A stretch of DNA of 64,000 nucleotides, taken from CAZAFC01 sp964484675. Lineage in GTDB: Bacteria; Patescibacteriota; Saccharimonadia; Saccharimonadales; UBA4665. Shown here piece by piece: positions 9,601 to 16,771 of this stretch. The number at the start of each line of letters is the position of its first letter. The first letter of the stretch is position 1. Under the pieces are notes generated by a model that was not told the DNA's origin, ran no database searches, and was given only the letters and a program-made list of their open reading frames with translations. The position numbers were made by a program, and so were the translations under genes. The stretch is taken from contig CAZAFC010000003.1 in the NCBI GenBank assembly GCA_964484675.1, forward strand, positions 62,001 to 126,000. Direction: 5' to 3'.

Positions 9601-10180
9601 GCAAGGTGGTGACGGCGATTTTGCGCTTGCGGTCAATCTTCACGAACAATGCGCCATTTGCGGCAGTCTCAAACTCGAGCCATGCGCCGCGACTGGGAAT
9701 GACTTTTGCACCATACAGATTGACAGTGCCGTGTTGATCCGCAGTGAAAAATACACCGCTCGAGCGAATTAGCTGCGAAACGACTACGCGCTCGGCACCG
9801 TTGATCACAAATGTGCCGCGATCGGTCATCTCGGGGTAATCACCGAGATAAATTTCCTGTTCTTTGACTTCGCCGGTAACTTTGTTGGTGAGCTCGACGG
9901 TCGCCTTGAGAGGCGCTTCGTAACTGACGTTATTTTCTTTGGCGTCGACTTCGCTCATCTTGGGCTCTTCAAAGTGATAATCTTTGAAACGAAGTGTCAA
10001 CTTAGTGCCGGTGTAGTCATCGATTGGGCTGATTTCGGCAAGCAGTTCGCCGAGCCCTTCCTCTATAAACCATCGAAACGAGTTGTTTTGGTGATCGACA
10101 AGATTCTGCAAGTCAATCGCGTCGTCACGCTTTGTATAATAAATGCGATTATTGTCGCCCAGGGGTTTGGTTTGTGCCAT
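6620..10180 (-). CDS. rpoB: RNA polymerase subunit beta with acidic C-terminal tail
   Basis: Second-largest RNA polymerase subunit, 1186 residues. Active-centre elements GYNFEDA and GDKLGGRHGNKG are conserved. The rifampicin pocket reads FFASSQLSQFMDQ, then INPLSELAHKRRLSSMGPGG. The main contact residues (Q513, D516, H526, R529 and S531 in E. coli numbering) are kept, while N518 is Ile. The last about 60 residues are an extreme Asp/Glu tail that ends in EEEEA and lies beyond the usual C-terminal region. A GAGGA Shine-Dalgarno lies 11 bases before the ATG, after a leader of about 190 bases. It is cotranscribed with rpoC. The usual rplJ-rplL genes do not precede it. Confidence 0.98.
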   Translation of the reverse strand: MAQTKPLGDNNRIYYTKRDDAIDLQNLVDHQNNSFRWFIEEGLGELLAEISPIDDYTGTKLTLRFKDYHFEEPKMSEVDAKENNVSYEAPLKATVELTNKVTGEVKEQEIYLGDYPEMTDRGTFVINGAERVVVSQLIRSSGVFFTADQHGTVNLYGAKVIPSRGAWLEFETAANGALFVKIDRKRKIAVTTLLRALGMSEAQMKEAFKHVDQGKTAHLEATLEKDPTKGQSDALIEVYRRLRPGDLANVENARALIENMFYNFKRFDFSRVGRYKINKRLNLDVPNTVENRVMRLDDLVAIVAELIRLNNTQEPADDIDSLANRRVKLVGELVQRQFRVGLLRMVRNTQDRMSMSEIENVTPGQLINARPVVAAVREFFASSQLSQFMDQINPLSELAHKRRLSSMGPGGLSRERAGFEVRDAHATHYGRICAVETPEGANIGLVLNLANYARINEYGFIETPYRKVINAVTAKDAVGHIASVNLEDASGKLLVKAGATITAADSAKLAQVEGRATWPVKAKVTSEVVYLDASEEESAVIAGAGTEVNDSNYFVHERVSVRTNLKSSEVDANEVTHMDAARNQIIGSSAGLIPFIEKNYVYRSLMGSNQQRQAVPLIQPKAPIVGTGLETAAARNTGQVILAEGDGEVIKATGAAVSVRYAEGVVTYEPQHFIRSNEGTSINQKVVVNTGDKVKKDDILIEGMSIQGGELALGKDLIVAFMPWSGYNFEDAIIISRKLVEDDTLTSVHIVDFMIEVRETKLGPEIVTRDIPNVSEDALRHLDDDGIVRIGAEVHPGDILVGKITPKGEQELSSEERLLRAIFGEKAKEVRDTSQRMSNGKHGKVVGVKVFSRENGHELKAGVLMQIQVFVAQMRKISVGDKLGGRHGNKGVIARILPVEDMPFMADGTPVDIILNPLGVPSRMNLGQLFETHLGMAARMLGMYVASPSFNGVPVEKIQELLTEAGVPDDGKQQLYDGRTGGAFKERTTVGSMYMIKLNHMVADKIHARSTGPYTMVTQQPLGGKAQNGGQRFGEMEVWALEAYGASATLQEMLTIKSDDVYGRSKAYESIIKKTAIVGPKVPESFNVLVKELQGLGLKVDLVHSDKVVDAEEVLATSIQQEGEAQADIDVPEPLISDIDVTEDAAVDEFMVIENEDGVDIDTPENDEDNGGDDVAVADENEEEEA

Positions 10181-10236
10181 GTGCTAGCAGTTCCTCAGTT
10201 ATCCGCTCAAGTTTGCAGCCAACAAAGTCGAGCAGA

Positions 10237-10254
10237 GCCTTGTAAAAACAAGGC
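10237..10254 (-). promoter_or_regulatory. leader hairpin of rpoBC
   Basis: Perfect 7-base-pair stem (GCCTTGT with ACAAGGC) around a TTTT loop in the 5' leader of rpoB, about 60 bases before the start. It has no U-run, so it is not an intrinsic terminator. A processing or protein-binding site is possible; its role is unknown. Confidence 0.4.
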
Positions 10255-10375
10255 GCCATTGATAGTGTTTGGATTTTTCGCGCGGAAGATCTCTAAGTCT
10301 GGGGTTTTTGGCACTTGCTCATTTGCTCGAGAGAAACAGCTAGCACGCCCAACTTACACTACTTCTTAGAGTGCG

Positions 10376-10404
10376 ATTGTGGGGCAAGTTGGTGCAAATG
10401 TCAA
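10376..10404 (-). promoter_or_regulatory. rpoBC promoter
   Basis: TTGACA (10399-10404), a 17-base spacer and CACAAT (10376-10381) on the minus strand: a textbook housekeeping sigma-factor promoter. It predicts a start near 10369 and an untranslated leader of about 190 bases before rpoB. Confidence 0.8.
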
Positions 10405-10422
10405 GCTTTTTTGCGTATGACG

Positions 10423-11076
10423 TTAGGCGGCCATTAGGGCTGGCGGAAATTGGTCAAGAAATGCTTGATTGCTCTCGGTAGCGTGACGGTACTGCTCGAC
10501 TGGCACAGTGTGCGGGCCGTAGTATTTGTCTGGAATTACTTTGGGCGGGCCCAGGTCACGCGCGAAACCTTGCCTCCGCGCAGTCGCGAGTGTGTCGACA
10601 TTTTCCCCGAATATGTATGTCGTGGTGCGATGTCGCGGGTCAAATTGGCTGACGAAGGTGCGAGCAAGTTCGGTGCCAACGCCCCTGTTCTGGTATCGTT
10701 CGAGCACATTCAGCTGTGTGATTGCGGTGTAGTTTTTCTCAGGAATGAAGAGCCGTTTTTGGATTTTGCGCAGAATGTTGCCGGAAACTTCATCTTTTCC
10801 CCAGATCACACCAACCGCTGCCATCGACTCGTAATCAGCTGCAACGGCAATCGCGCCGGCAAACTTTGCAAACCGACTTCGGTGCGCCTGCTCCATTGCG
10901 CGCTGGATTCTCTCTGGGTCGAACATGTGCGCTAACTCTTCGTTACTGCGTACTGATTCTGAGATCTGCGCGCGCCATGCGGCGAAGCCGATTCGCGCCG
11001 CAGCCTGCACAAGCTCGTCGGACGGCTTAGAGAACGAGTGAATAGCGATAGCTTCACCTTGGCCAATGTCAATCAT
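10423..11076 (-). CDS. GNAT-family N-acetyltransferase
   Basis: A 217-residue protein with a recognisable GNAT acetyl-CoA motif A, VLERYQNRGVGTELA (central Q/R-x-x-G-x-G/A), preceded by a beta strand and followed by the NVDTLATARRQGF segment typical of motif B. The N-terminal about 100 residues are less typical. Substrate is unknown; the family acetylates small molecules, peptides or proteins. An extended -10 element lies 6 bases before the ATG, so the mRNA is probably leaderless. It sits between clpP and rpoB and is probably monocistronic. Family assignment is fairly sure, specific role not assignable. Confidence 0.75.
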   Translation of the reverse strand: MIDIGQGEAIAIHSFSKPSDELVQAAARIGFAAWRAQISESVRSNEELAHMFDPERIQRAMEQAHRSRFAKFAGAIAVAADYESMAAVGVIWGKDEVSGNILRKIQKRLFIPEKNYTAITQLNVLERYQNRGVGTELARTFVSQFDPRHRTTTYIFGENVDTLATARRQGFARDLGPPKVIPDKYYGPHTVPVEQYRHATESNQAFLDQFPPALMAA

Positions 11077-11082
11077 GGTCTG

Positions 11083-11091
11083 ATTATAGCA
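11083..11091 (-). promoter_or_regulatory. leaderless promoter of GNAT gene (extended -10)
   Basis: TGCTATAAT on the minus strand, a perfect extended -10, ends 6 bases before the ATG at 11076. Transcription should start at or within a base or two of the start codon. No -35 match is seen at the normal distance. Confidence 0.7.
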
Positions 11092-11127
11092 CTCTCCCTT
11101 GGATATGCGATTGCATCTCTTCGGGCG

Positions 11128-11742
11128 CTACTTGGCACGTGGTGGCGTCGTAATGACGTCGTCAACCAAGCCATATTGCTTGGCTTCTTCGGCGGTCAGC
11201 CACTTGTCGCGCTCCATGTCTTCGTGGATTTTGTCGACTTTTTGACCGGTACTTTTGGCCATGATCGTCTCAAGTAATTTCTTGATGCGGAGTGATTCTC
11301 GCAGGTCAATCTCTTGGTCCGTGACTTTTCCGCGCGTGCCGCTCGAGGGCTGGTGAATCATGACGGTGGCGTTGGGTAGCACAAAACGCTTGCCTTTCGT
11401 GCCCGAACTGAGCAAAAATGCAGCCGCCGAGGCCTGCATGCCGATGCCGACCGTCTGGACGTCGTTCGTTATATATTGCATGGTATCGTAGATAGCCAGC
11501 GCATCATAAGCGCTTCCACCAGGGCTGTTGATGTAAAAGAAGATATCTTTCTTGGGGTCTTCGGCTTGCAGAAAGAGCAGCTGCGCAACAATAACATTGG
11601 CGGATGCTTCGTTCACTTCATTGCCCAGAAAGATAATGCGATCCTTGAGCAAGCGGGAATAAATATCGTACGCGCGCTCATAGCGGCCTTCGTTTTCAAC
11701 GACGGTCGGAATGAGAATTTGGCTTTTTGGTGATTCAAGCAT
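11128..11742 (-). CDS. clpP: ATP-dependent Clp protease proteolytic subunit
   Basis: Serine protease subunit that forms the double heptameric chamber and works with Clp ATPases such as the ClpC encoded at 27.7-30.2 kb. The product is 204 residues, close to the family norm, with the triad visible as Ser105 (GMQASAAAF), His130 (MIHQP) and Asp179 (ERDKWL). A GAGG Shine-Dalgarno precedes the start. It follows trigger factor on the same strand, as in many bacteria, but has its own promoter with a CIRCE-like operator, which implies heat-shock type control. Confidence 0.97.
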   Translation of the reverse strand: MLESPKSQILIPTVVENEGRYERAYDIYSRLLKDRIIFLGNEVNEASANVIVAQLLFLQAEDPKKDIFFYINSPGGSAYDALAIYDTMQYITNDVQTVGIGMQASAAAFLLSSGTKGKRFVLPNATVMIHQPSSGTRGKVTDQEIDLRESLRIKKLLETIMAKSTGQKVDKIHEDMERDKWLTAEEAKQYGLVDDVITTPPRAK

Positions 11743-11770
11743 GGCGAGCCCTCATAATTAGTGTGTTCTT

Positions 11771-11799
11771 ATGATACGATTCTGGCACTCGCGAGTCAA
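11771..11799 (-). promoter_or_regulatory. clpP promoter
   Basis: TTGACT (11794-11799), 17-base spacer, TATCAT (11771-11776) on the minus strand. The -35 hexamer lies exactly inside the 9-base spacer of the CIRCE-like repeat, so repressor binding would block polymerase. The clpC promoter has the same geometry. Confidence 0.8.
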
Positions 11800-11808
11800 G
11801 AGTGCCAG
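11782..11808. promoter_or_regulatory. CIRCE-like operator upstream of clpP
   Basis: CTGGCACTC, nine bases, GAGTGCCAG: a perfect inverted repeat with the 9-N-9 architecture of the HrcA operator (consensus TTAGCACTC-N9-GAGTGCTAA), differing only in the outer bases. The same arms occur upstream of clpC at 30239-30265. HrcA binding is inferred; no hrcA gene is in this window. Confidence 0.82.
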
Positions 11809-11824
11809 TCACATCAATTGATGA

Positions 11825-13225
11825 CTACTTCTTGGCTTTGGGCGTCGATTTTGTGCTTGGTTTTTTGGCTGGCTTTGTCTCGTCGGCAGGTTTTGCGGCG
11901 GGAATTTGAGCGCTTTTGCTGACACTCTTCGCAGACGACCCGTCACCTTCCGCATAACTCGCGAGCTTGGAAAGGGTTTTTTCAGTCATCATGCGTGAAG
12001 CAATATTGCGCCGCGATTCTACTTTGTCGAGTTCGGCCAGCATTTGTTTGTCGGTGTACTGCCCCTTGAGCATCTGCACGCGGACTTCGAGTTCTTCGGC
12101 GGAAATTGTGACGTGCTCGAGCTCGGCAATTTCGGCGAGTACAAGTCCGGCCTTCACGCGCTCCTCAGCTTCAGGCCGCAAGCGCTTACGGAACGTTGCC
12201 TCATCGGTGCCTTCACTTGCAAGGTATTCCTGCCAGGTCTGGCCGCGGTACATGGCATTTTGTTTTTGGTCGAGCTCGATGCGATCGATTTGCTCAGAAA
12301 TCAGTACGTCTGGAATCGCCACTGAGCTGGCTTTGGTGACTTTGCCCAGTAGTTCGTCAGCAAAATCACGTTCGCTCTGCGCATCCTTCTCGGCCTGCAT
12401 CTGCTTACGAATGTCGGCTTTGAGTTCGGCCAGAGTCTTGAATGGCCCAACCTTAGCGGCAAATGCGTCGTCCAGGGGCGCTTCGTGCAATTCCTGCACC
12501 TTGGAAACGGTCACCGTGAACGCGACCTTGCGCTTTTGAAGATCGCGGACGCCGTAATCTGCCGGAAATGTTACCTCAAACGTTTTGGTTTCGCCGGCGC
12601 TCAAGCCGATGAGCTCGGGCTCAAACCCTGGAATAAAAGTGTTGCTGCCGATGGTCAGCGGGTAATCCTTGCCGTCAGCGCCCTGGATCGGCTCTTTGGT
12701 TTTGGCGTCGACGCCGGCAAAATCAACCCACACTTGGTCGCCGGACTTGGCGGCGCGATCAACATCCTTGCGCTCGGCATCGCGTTGGCGCAAATTCATC
12801 AGCACTTCGTCAACCTCGTCGTCGCTGACGGTCGCCGACTTGCGCGCAACCTTGACGTGCTTGTAATCACCGAGCTTCATGTCGCCGACAACATCGACCG
12901 TCACCTCGAGCTCGAGCGTCTCAAACGGTACAAATTTCTGAATTTTGACCTCTGGCTGGGCGACGGCGCGCAGCTTCTCTTGAGCGAGCGCAGCAGCGTA
13001 CAGCTCGTTCATCGCATGGTCAAGAAATTCTGTTTGCAGCGTGGCCGGATCGGCATGCTTCTCAACGAGATTGAGCGGCACCTTTCCCTGGCGGAAGCCT
13101 TGTACGCGGACAGTTTTGGCTAGCTGCTCAAGTACTTCCTGCTTAGCGTGTTGCAGGAGCGTAGCGTCGGCTACGAGCTGCAATTGAACTTTGGTGTCTG
13201 AGAGTTTTTTGGTGGTAATCTGCAT
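11825..13225 (-). CDS. tig: trigger factor (ribosome-associated chaperone)
   Basis: Peptidyl-prolyl isomerase and chaperone that binds the ribosomal exit tunnel. The N-terminal ribosome-binding signature VQGFRQGKVP (about residues 41-50) is intact. An FKBP-type domain with AGETKTFEVTFP-like sequence lies in the middle, followed by a helical C-terminal chaperone domain. At 466 residues it is slightly longer than usual because of a Lys/Pro/Ser-rich tail (last about 40 residues) that is probably disordered. It lies directly upstream of clpP. An extended -10 (TGTTACAGT) ends 8 bases before the ATG, suggesting a leaderless transcript. Confidence 0.95.
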   Translation of the reverse strand: MQITTKKLSDTKVQLQLVADATLLQHAKQEVLEQLAKTVRVQGFRQGKVPLNLVEKHADPATLQTEFLDHAMNELYAAALAQEKLRAVAQPEVKIQKFVPFETLELEVTVDVVGDMKLGDYKHVKVARKSATVSDDEVDEVLMNLRQRDAERKDVDRAAKSGDQVWVDFAGVDAKTKEPIQGADGKDYPLTIGSNTFIPGFEPELIGLSAGETKTFEVTFPADYGVRDLQKRKVAFTVTVSKVQELHEAPLDDAFAAKVGPFKTLAELKADIRKQMQAEKDAQSERDFADELLGKVTKASSVAIPDVLISEQIDRIELDQKQNAMYRGQTWQEYLASEGTDEATFRKRLRPEAEERVKAGLVLAEIAELEHVTISAEELEVRVQMLKGQYTDKQMLAELDKVESRRNIASRMMTEKTLSKLASYAEGDGSSAKSVSKSAQIPAAKPADETKPAKKPSTKSTPKAKK

Positions 13226-13233
13226 AGGCTTTT

Positions 13234-13242
13234 ACTGTAACA
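13234..13242 (-). promoter_or_regulatory. leaderless promoter of tig
   Basis: TGTTACAGT on the minus strand (extended -10), ending 8 bases before the tig ATG at 13225. Spacing fits a start within a base or two of the ATG. Confidence 0.55.
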
Positions 13243-13280
13243 GATGGTAGCCGGAATATCCAGAACATTGCGACGACGAA

Positions 13281-14594
13281 CTAGAGGTCGTCGTCGCGGT
13301 AATCCTTAACAATGCTTACGATGCGTGAGGCGCTGTGACGCTCTTCGACGCCGGTCACGAGATTGCGCAGCTCGTATTGCTCGTCTTTGAGTTCTTTTTC
13401 ACCGATGAACATTGCGTAGTGAATGCCCTTTTTGACGGCTGTTTTGATCTGTTTGTCGGGCTTGCGGCCGGTCGCATCGACGGCGATGTTCACGCCCATG
13501 CTGCGGAGCTCGGCGATCACGTGCTGTGCCTGCAAAAACACGTCGCCGATGAGTGCCACGTACATGTCGGTCTCGGGGCGGAGCTTGGGCAGTAGGGCGT
13601 GCATCTCCAGGAAGTTACGAAGCGTCACGTCGCCCATGCCAAACCCAATGGTCGGCACTGGCTCGACGCCGAACAGCCCGACCAGCCCATCATAGCGGCC
13701 GCCGCCAAACATTGAGCGATTGTTCTCCGGGTGTTTGTCAAACACTTCGAACACGATGTCGGTGTAATAGTCGAAGCCGCGCATCAGCGTGATGTCAAAC
13801 TCGACGTTCGTGATGCGCATTTCGGCCAGCAAGTTCATAAGTTTTTCCAGCTCACGCACTGAATCGTGCGAGCGCAGTACCTCTGGCAAATGCGCGATCT
13901 GCTTGAGTTTGAGCAGGCCGAGCAGCTTGGTCGGCCCGTTTTCGTCGCGCTGACTTGGGGTGAAAATCGCATCGGCCTCGGCGGCAAATTCGTCGGCCGG
14001 CATTTTGTGCATGCGGTCGATCAGCTTCACCAGCGTGTGCGTCTGAACGTCGCTCAGCTTGAGATATTCGGTCAAAATGAAATCAACCAGCTTACGGCTA
14101 TTGAGCTTGATCGCGTACATGTCGTGGGTCGCGCCGAAAGCTTTGAGAATGGCGTCGGTGACTTGAATAAGCTCAGCCTCTGCCGTGATGTCGCCCAGGC
14201 CAAACATGTCGACATTGAGCTGCCAGTGTTCGCGCAGCCGTCCGCGCTGCGGCCGCTCGTAGCGCCACAAATTTGGAATCGAATACCAGCGCAACGGATA
14301 AGCCAACTCTTGGCGCCGAGCGGCAACCATGCGGCTGACGGTCGGCGTCATCTCGGGGCGGATTGCCACCGTGCGGCCGCCACGGTCCTCGAACACATAT
14401 GTTTGCTCGCGGACAATTTCTTCGCCAGACTTGGCAAGATATAGCTCAATTGGCTCGAGAATCGGCGCGTCATATTCTTCGTAACCGAAATTCTCGACCA
14501 CGCGCCGCATGGTGTTGAGCATGTATTTTTGCGTGCGCTTGTCTTCAGGGTAGAAGTCGCGCGCACCTTTGTAAGGTTGAGTGGGGAGTGCCAT
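13281..14594 (-). CDS. hisS: histidyl-tRNA synthetase
   Basis: Class II aminoacyl-tRNA synthetase charging tRNA-His, 437 residues from the chosen ATG. Motif 2 region RPEMTPTVSRM, the histidine-binding LMRGFDYYTD and GGGRYDGL, and motif 3 GFGMGDV are all present, followed by a C-terminal anticodon-binding domain. The frame is open further upstream (to 14651), but the family start is at MALPTQPYKGARDF; AAGGA lies about 16 bases before it, so the ribosome site is weak. The leader of about 110 bases contains a terminator-like hairpin with a competing alternative fold, suggesting attenuation. Confidence 0.96.
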   Translation of the reverse strand: MALPTQPYKGARDFYPEDKRTQKYMLNTMRRVVENFGYEEYDAPILEPIELYLAKSGEEIVREQTYVFEDRGGRTVAIRPEMTPTVSRMVAARRQELAYPLRWYSIPNLWRYERPQRGRLREHWQLNVDMFGLGDITAEAELIQVTDAILKAFGATHDMYAIKLNSRKLVDFILTEYLKLSDVQTHTLVKLIDRMHKMPADEFAAEADAIFTPSQRDENGPTKLLGLLKLKQIAHLPEVLRSHDSVRELEKLMNLLAEMRITNVEFDITLMRGFDYYTDIVFEVFDKHPENNRSMFGGGRYDGLVGLFGVEPVPTIGFGMGDVTLRNFLEMHALLPKLRPETDMYVALIGDVFLQAQHVIAELRSMGVNIAVDATGRKPDKQIKTAVKKGIHYAMFIGEKELKDEQYELRNLVTGVEERHSASRIVSIVKDYRDDDL

Positions 14595-14620
14595 AAAATC
14601 TTTAAAATCCTTTTCGTTAG

Positions 14621-14674
14621 TGAGGTAGCTGCGAAGCCGAACGCGCGCCAAAAAAGCCGACGCGTCGGCTACCT
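14621..14674 (-). promoter_or_regulatory. candidate transcription attenuator in hisS leader
   Basis: On the minus strand a perfect 16-base palindrome (14655-14670) is followed at once by six T residues, the form of an intrinsic terminator, yet it lies between the hisS promoter and the hisS start, with a divergent gene on the other side. Its 5' half can alternatively pair with 14635-14645 (one bulge), and an outer AGGTAGC/GCTACCT stem (14668-14674 with 14623-14629) supports that second fold. Mutually exclusive folds are the hallmark of attenuation; the signal sensed is unknown. Confidence 0.55.
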
Positions 14675-14712
14675 ATGGCTGAGCTGGGTTTGAGCGCAAA
14701 TCATTCGGCGGT

Positions 14713-14721
14713 ATTGTACCA
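14713..14721 (-). promoter_or_regulatory. hisS promoter (extended -10)
   Basis: TGGTACAAT on the minus strand, an extended -10, about 120 bases upstream of the hisS start. It would produce the leader that carries the attenuator-like hairpin. Confidence 0.55.
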
Positions 14722-14790
14722 TCTTTTGCTTGGGCACGAAAGCGAGCTATGCGTATTTTGGCCGTCGCGGAGCTGCCTGTTTGTGCTATA

Positions 14791-14796
14791 TATAAT
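14791..14796 (+). promoter_or_regulatory. -10 element of orphan gene at 14818
   Basis: TATAAT within TATATATAAT on the plus strand, 21 bases before the ATG at 14818. No good -35 is visible. It supports the downstream ATG over the longer frame beginning at 14749. Confidence 0.5.
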
Positions 14797-14817
14797 GAGT
14801 CACGGCAGTACCTTTGG

Positions 14818-15219
14818 ATGGCCATGCGGCGTCCTGAGCTCCTCAAGGGAAAGAAACTATTGTCCGAAACACTGAAGGCCGACTATACGCTCAACCTTAC
14901 GCAGATGGATGAGTACCTCGAGAGTCTCGCACAACGCGGGTCGTTCGACGTGGCCTTGCTTCGCGAAAACGGTCAGGGCTATCACGCTGCGTTCCATTCG
15001 CTCCTTGAGCAGCGGAAATACCGCGTGCGTTATACCTCTGGTGACGTGCAGGATATTTGCCGTCTCATCCGGCATAAGTTCCAAAACAAGAGATTTGAGG
15101 AGGTCTTCAACCTGACGATTCTTCGTATGGGCGAGGGTTTCGAGGGTAGCGCCTTTGTCAAAATCCAGCGAAGGAGGATTGCGGCCGTACACTTTCACGA
15201 GGGCGCGCTCTGGCCGTAG
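14818..15219 (+). CDS. orphan hypothetical protein A
   Basis: Not recognised. 133 residues from the ATG chosen after the TATAAT element; the frame is open from 14749, which would add 23 residues. The sequence is soluble-looking, rich in charged residues, with no signal peptide or membrane segment, and contains a repeated pattern of short helices (for example QMDEYLESLAQRGSFDVALL). It is on the plus strand between minus-strand housekeeping genes, with its own promoter and a following long hairpin. An overlapping antisense frame (14857-15558) exists but has no recognisable product. Coding status is probable, function unknown. Confidence 0.6.
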   Translation: MAMRRPELLKGKKLLSETLKADYTLNLTQMDEYLESLAQRGSFDVALLRENGQGYHAAFHSLLEQRKYRVRYTSGDVQDICRLIRHKFQNKRFEEVFNLTILRMGEGFEGSAFVKIQRRRIAAVHFHEGALWP

Positions 15220-15256
15220 CCAGCAAACTAGGCCTGTAAACTGAGCCGTGACGCGC

Positions 15257-15301
15257 GGTGCGCAGATAGATTCTCGGCAGATGCATATCTGTCTGCGCAC
15301 C
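15257..15301. other. long inverted repeat after orphan gene A
   Basis: 15-base-pair stem (15257-15271 with 15287-15301, one G-U type mismatch) around a 15-base loop, 37 bases after the stop of the 14818 gene. Neither strand has a U-run next to it, so it is a weak terminator candidate; it could protect a 3' end. Confidence 0.5.
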
Positions 15302-15366
15302 AAAATAATTGAGTTCTTGGTTCCAATATTTCCCGAACAACGCCTCTGGCTATTATTGTATTTATG

Positions 15367-15375
15367 TGGTATAGT
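15367..15375 (+). promoter_or_regulatory. promoter of orphan gene B (extended -10)
   Basis: TGGTATAGT on the plus strand, an extended -10, about 55 bases upstream of the ATG at 15431. The short leader contains a small palindrome (15393-15407, GTGGCA/TGCCAC) and a perfect AAGGAG ribosome site. Confidence 0.6.
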
Positions 15376-15430
15376 AAACATACCGTTCAGCTGTGGCATA
15401 GTGCCACCGCACGTTTTGCAAGGAGATTGC

Positions 15431-15718
15431 ATGTCGCTTTCCCAGGCTGAGAAAATCCTCGAGTCCGCACTGGTGGACCTCCGCGAAGCGCTGCCTGCCC
15501 AGGACCCGACACTGGAAATCCTGATGCAAGGAGATCCTTTCTCGAGGTCGACGTACATACGCCTAGAGCGCCTGGTTCAGTACCTGGTGAACAAATGGAA
15601 TGGACCGATCGCCAACGGCAGGCGCAATTACCCGATCCTCCGTGCAGTGCTTCAGTTCTCGGATGAATACTTCGAGGCGTACACCGCCGCGCACGCCGAG
15701 GAGAACATTCACGCCTAG
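15431..15718 (+). CDS. orphan hypothetical protein B
   Basis: Not recognised. 95 residues, MSLSQAEKILESALVDLREALPAQ at the N-terminus split into amphipathic helices; no membrane segment or cysteine. The start is fixed by AAGGAG five bases upstream, which makes the longer open frame (from 15248) unlikely. It has its own extended -10 promoter and is followed by a 14-base-pair hairpin, so it forms a complete monocistronic cassette on the plus strand. Strong signals suggest real expression. The small helical form could suit a binding or regulatory protein, but no function can be assigned. Confidence 0.7.
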   Translation: MSLSQAEKILESALVDLREALPAQDPTLEILMQGDPFSRSTYIRLERLVQYLVNKWNGPIANGRRNYPILRAVLQFSDEYFEAYTAAHAEENIHA

Positions 15719-15826
15719 TCGGGCGGATTCGCTCCGGACTCACCGTACGAGAGACACTACTCTGGCCATACGGCTCGCTTCTTCGCGACTCCCACGGTTC
15801 CACAGGACCCGCTGACGGCACCAAAC

Positions 15827-15883
15827 GAGGGTAGCTCGGAAATTCGTCAACACGACGCTCCGAGCTACCCTCCTTCATATTTT
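15827..15883 (+). terminator. terminator after orphan gene B
   Basis: Perfect 14-base-pair stem (15827-15840 with 15859-15872) and an 18-base loop, followed by CTTCATATTTT. It is GC-rich enough to end the 15431 transcript, although the T-run is interrupted. Confidence 0.65.
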
Positions 15884-15962
15884 GAGCAAACTGAATTATG
15901 CAGACTTATTTAGCCGAATATTCGAGCTATCTGGAGGCAAAGAAGGCTCTGGCGTGCCCACG

Positions 15963-15989
15963 AAAAAAAGCCATGACTGGTGTCATGGC
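15963..15989 (-). terminator. intrinsic terminator of tRNA-Leu
   Basis: On the minus strand an 8-base-pair perfect stem (GCCATGAC with GTCATGGC, loop ACCA) is followed by seven T residues. It lies 24 bases beyond the tRNA 3' end. Confidence 0.9.
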
Positions 15990-16013
15990 GTAGGTAATTA
16001 TCGACACTAACTA

Positions 16014-16100
16014 TGGTGGGGACGAGAGGACTTGAACCTCCACGCTCTTTCGAGCACTAGCTCCTAAGGCTAGCGTGTCTACCAATTTCACCACATCCCC
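16014..16100 (-). tRNA. tRNA-Leu (anticodon UAG)
   Basis: Cloverleaf on the minus strand. The acceptor stem GGGGATG pairs with CGTCCCC, the D-arm has the leucine-type GAAATTGGTAGAC segment, and the anticodon stem CTAGC/GCTAG encloses the loop CTTAGGA, giving anticodon UAG. A long variable arm (CTC/GAG) and a GGTTCAAGTCC T-arm follow, and CCA is encoded. It reads CUN leucine codons. It is just downstream of rsmD and may be cotranscribed with it; an intrinsic terminator follows. Confidence 0.95.
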
Positions 16101-16117
16101 GTGATGCTTCCGGTATT

Positions 16118-16651
16118 TTACGGTAGTTTGCGGTAAAAAGCCAGCTGCGCATCGCCATGCGTCGCTTGGTGAATTTGGGCGAGTCCGGCAAAATCGGGCA
16201 GCGGCTGATCGGCCGGAAATGACAGCACCAGCAAGCCGCCAGCCGCAACTGCATGGCTGAGCCTCTCGAGTAAATTACGCTGGAGATCGTTGTACGGCGG
16301 ATCGCACAGCACAATATCGAACGTATGATCGGGGTTGGTCTGGAGCCACGCACCTGCGCTTGCACGAACCAAGCTGACTTCGCTTTGAAGGCCGAGACTC
16401 GCAATATTGTCCGTGATGGTGAGTTGCGCTGCGCGGTCGGGCTCAATGGCCACGGCGTGCGCCGCACCGCGACTGATCGCTTCAAAAGCCAGCGCGCCAG
16501 TGCCCGCGAAAGCATCAAGCACGCGCAAGGTCGTAAGCTCTCCCAGGATATTAAAAAGCGCGCCGCGCATTTTGTCGCTCATTGGATGGGTGCGGTGCGT
16601 ATGCGGCGATTCAAACAGCCGACCACCAAGCCTGCCAGCAATGATTCTCAT
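16118..16651 (-). CDS. rsmD: 16S rRNA (guanine-N2) methyltransferase RsmD
   Basis: S-adenosylmethionine-dependent methyltransferase that makes m2G966 in 16S rRNA. 177 residues, the usual length. The N-terminus MRIIAGRLGGR, the SAM-binding DAFAGTGALAFEA and the catalytic DPPY (in VLCDPPYND) are diagnostic. An AAGGAG site is 5 bases before the ATG. It is downstream of recG on the same strand, with about 120 bases between, and just before tRNA-Leu. Confidence 0.93.
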   Translation of the reverse strand: MRIIAGRLGGRLFESPHTHRTHPMSDKMRGALFNILGELTTLRVLDAFAGTGALAFEAISRGAAHAVAIEPDRAAQLTITDNIASLGLQSEVSLVRASAGAWLQTNPDHTFDIVLCDPPYNDLQRNLLERLSHAVAAGGLLVLSFPADQPLPDFAGLAQIHQATHGDAQLAFYRKLP

Positions 16652-16771
16652 GTGTTCTCCTTGCTCGATTCCGGGCCAGCATCACGCAGCCGCAGTGCGC
16701 CATTCTGCTGCGTGTCTGTGCCGCCAAAGAGTCGGCCTGATGCTGGGGTGTGTGCGATTCTGAAGTGCATG

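Noticed and set aside
8741..9772. 343-codon plus-strand ORF inside rpoB
   Set aside because: Antisense shadow of rpoB.
14857..15558. 233-codon minus-strand ORF across orphan genes A and B
   Set aside because: Spans two promoters, a hairpin and a clear ribosome site on the other strand, and has no start signals of its own. It is the less likely reading, although A is not proven.
15898..15993. 31-codon plus-strand ORF
   Set aside because: Ends inside the tRNA-Leu terminator and has no ribosome site or -10 element.
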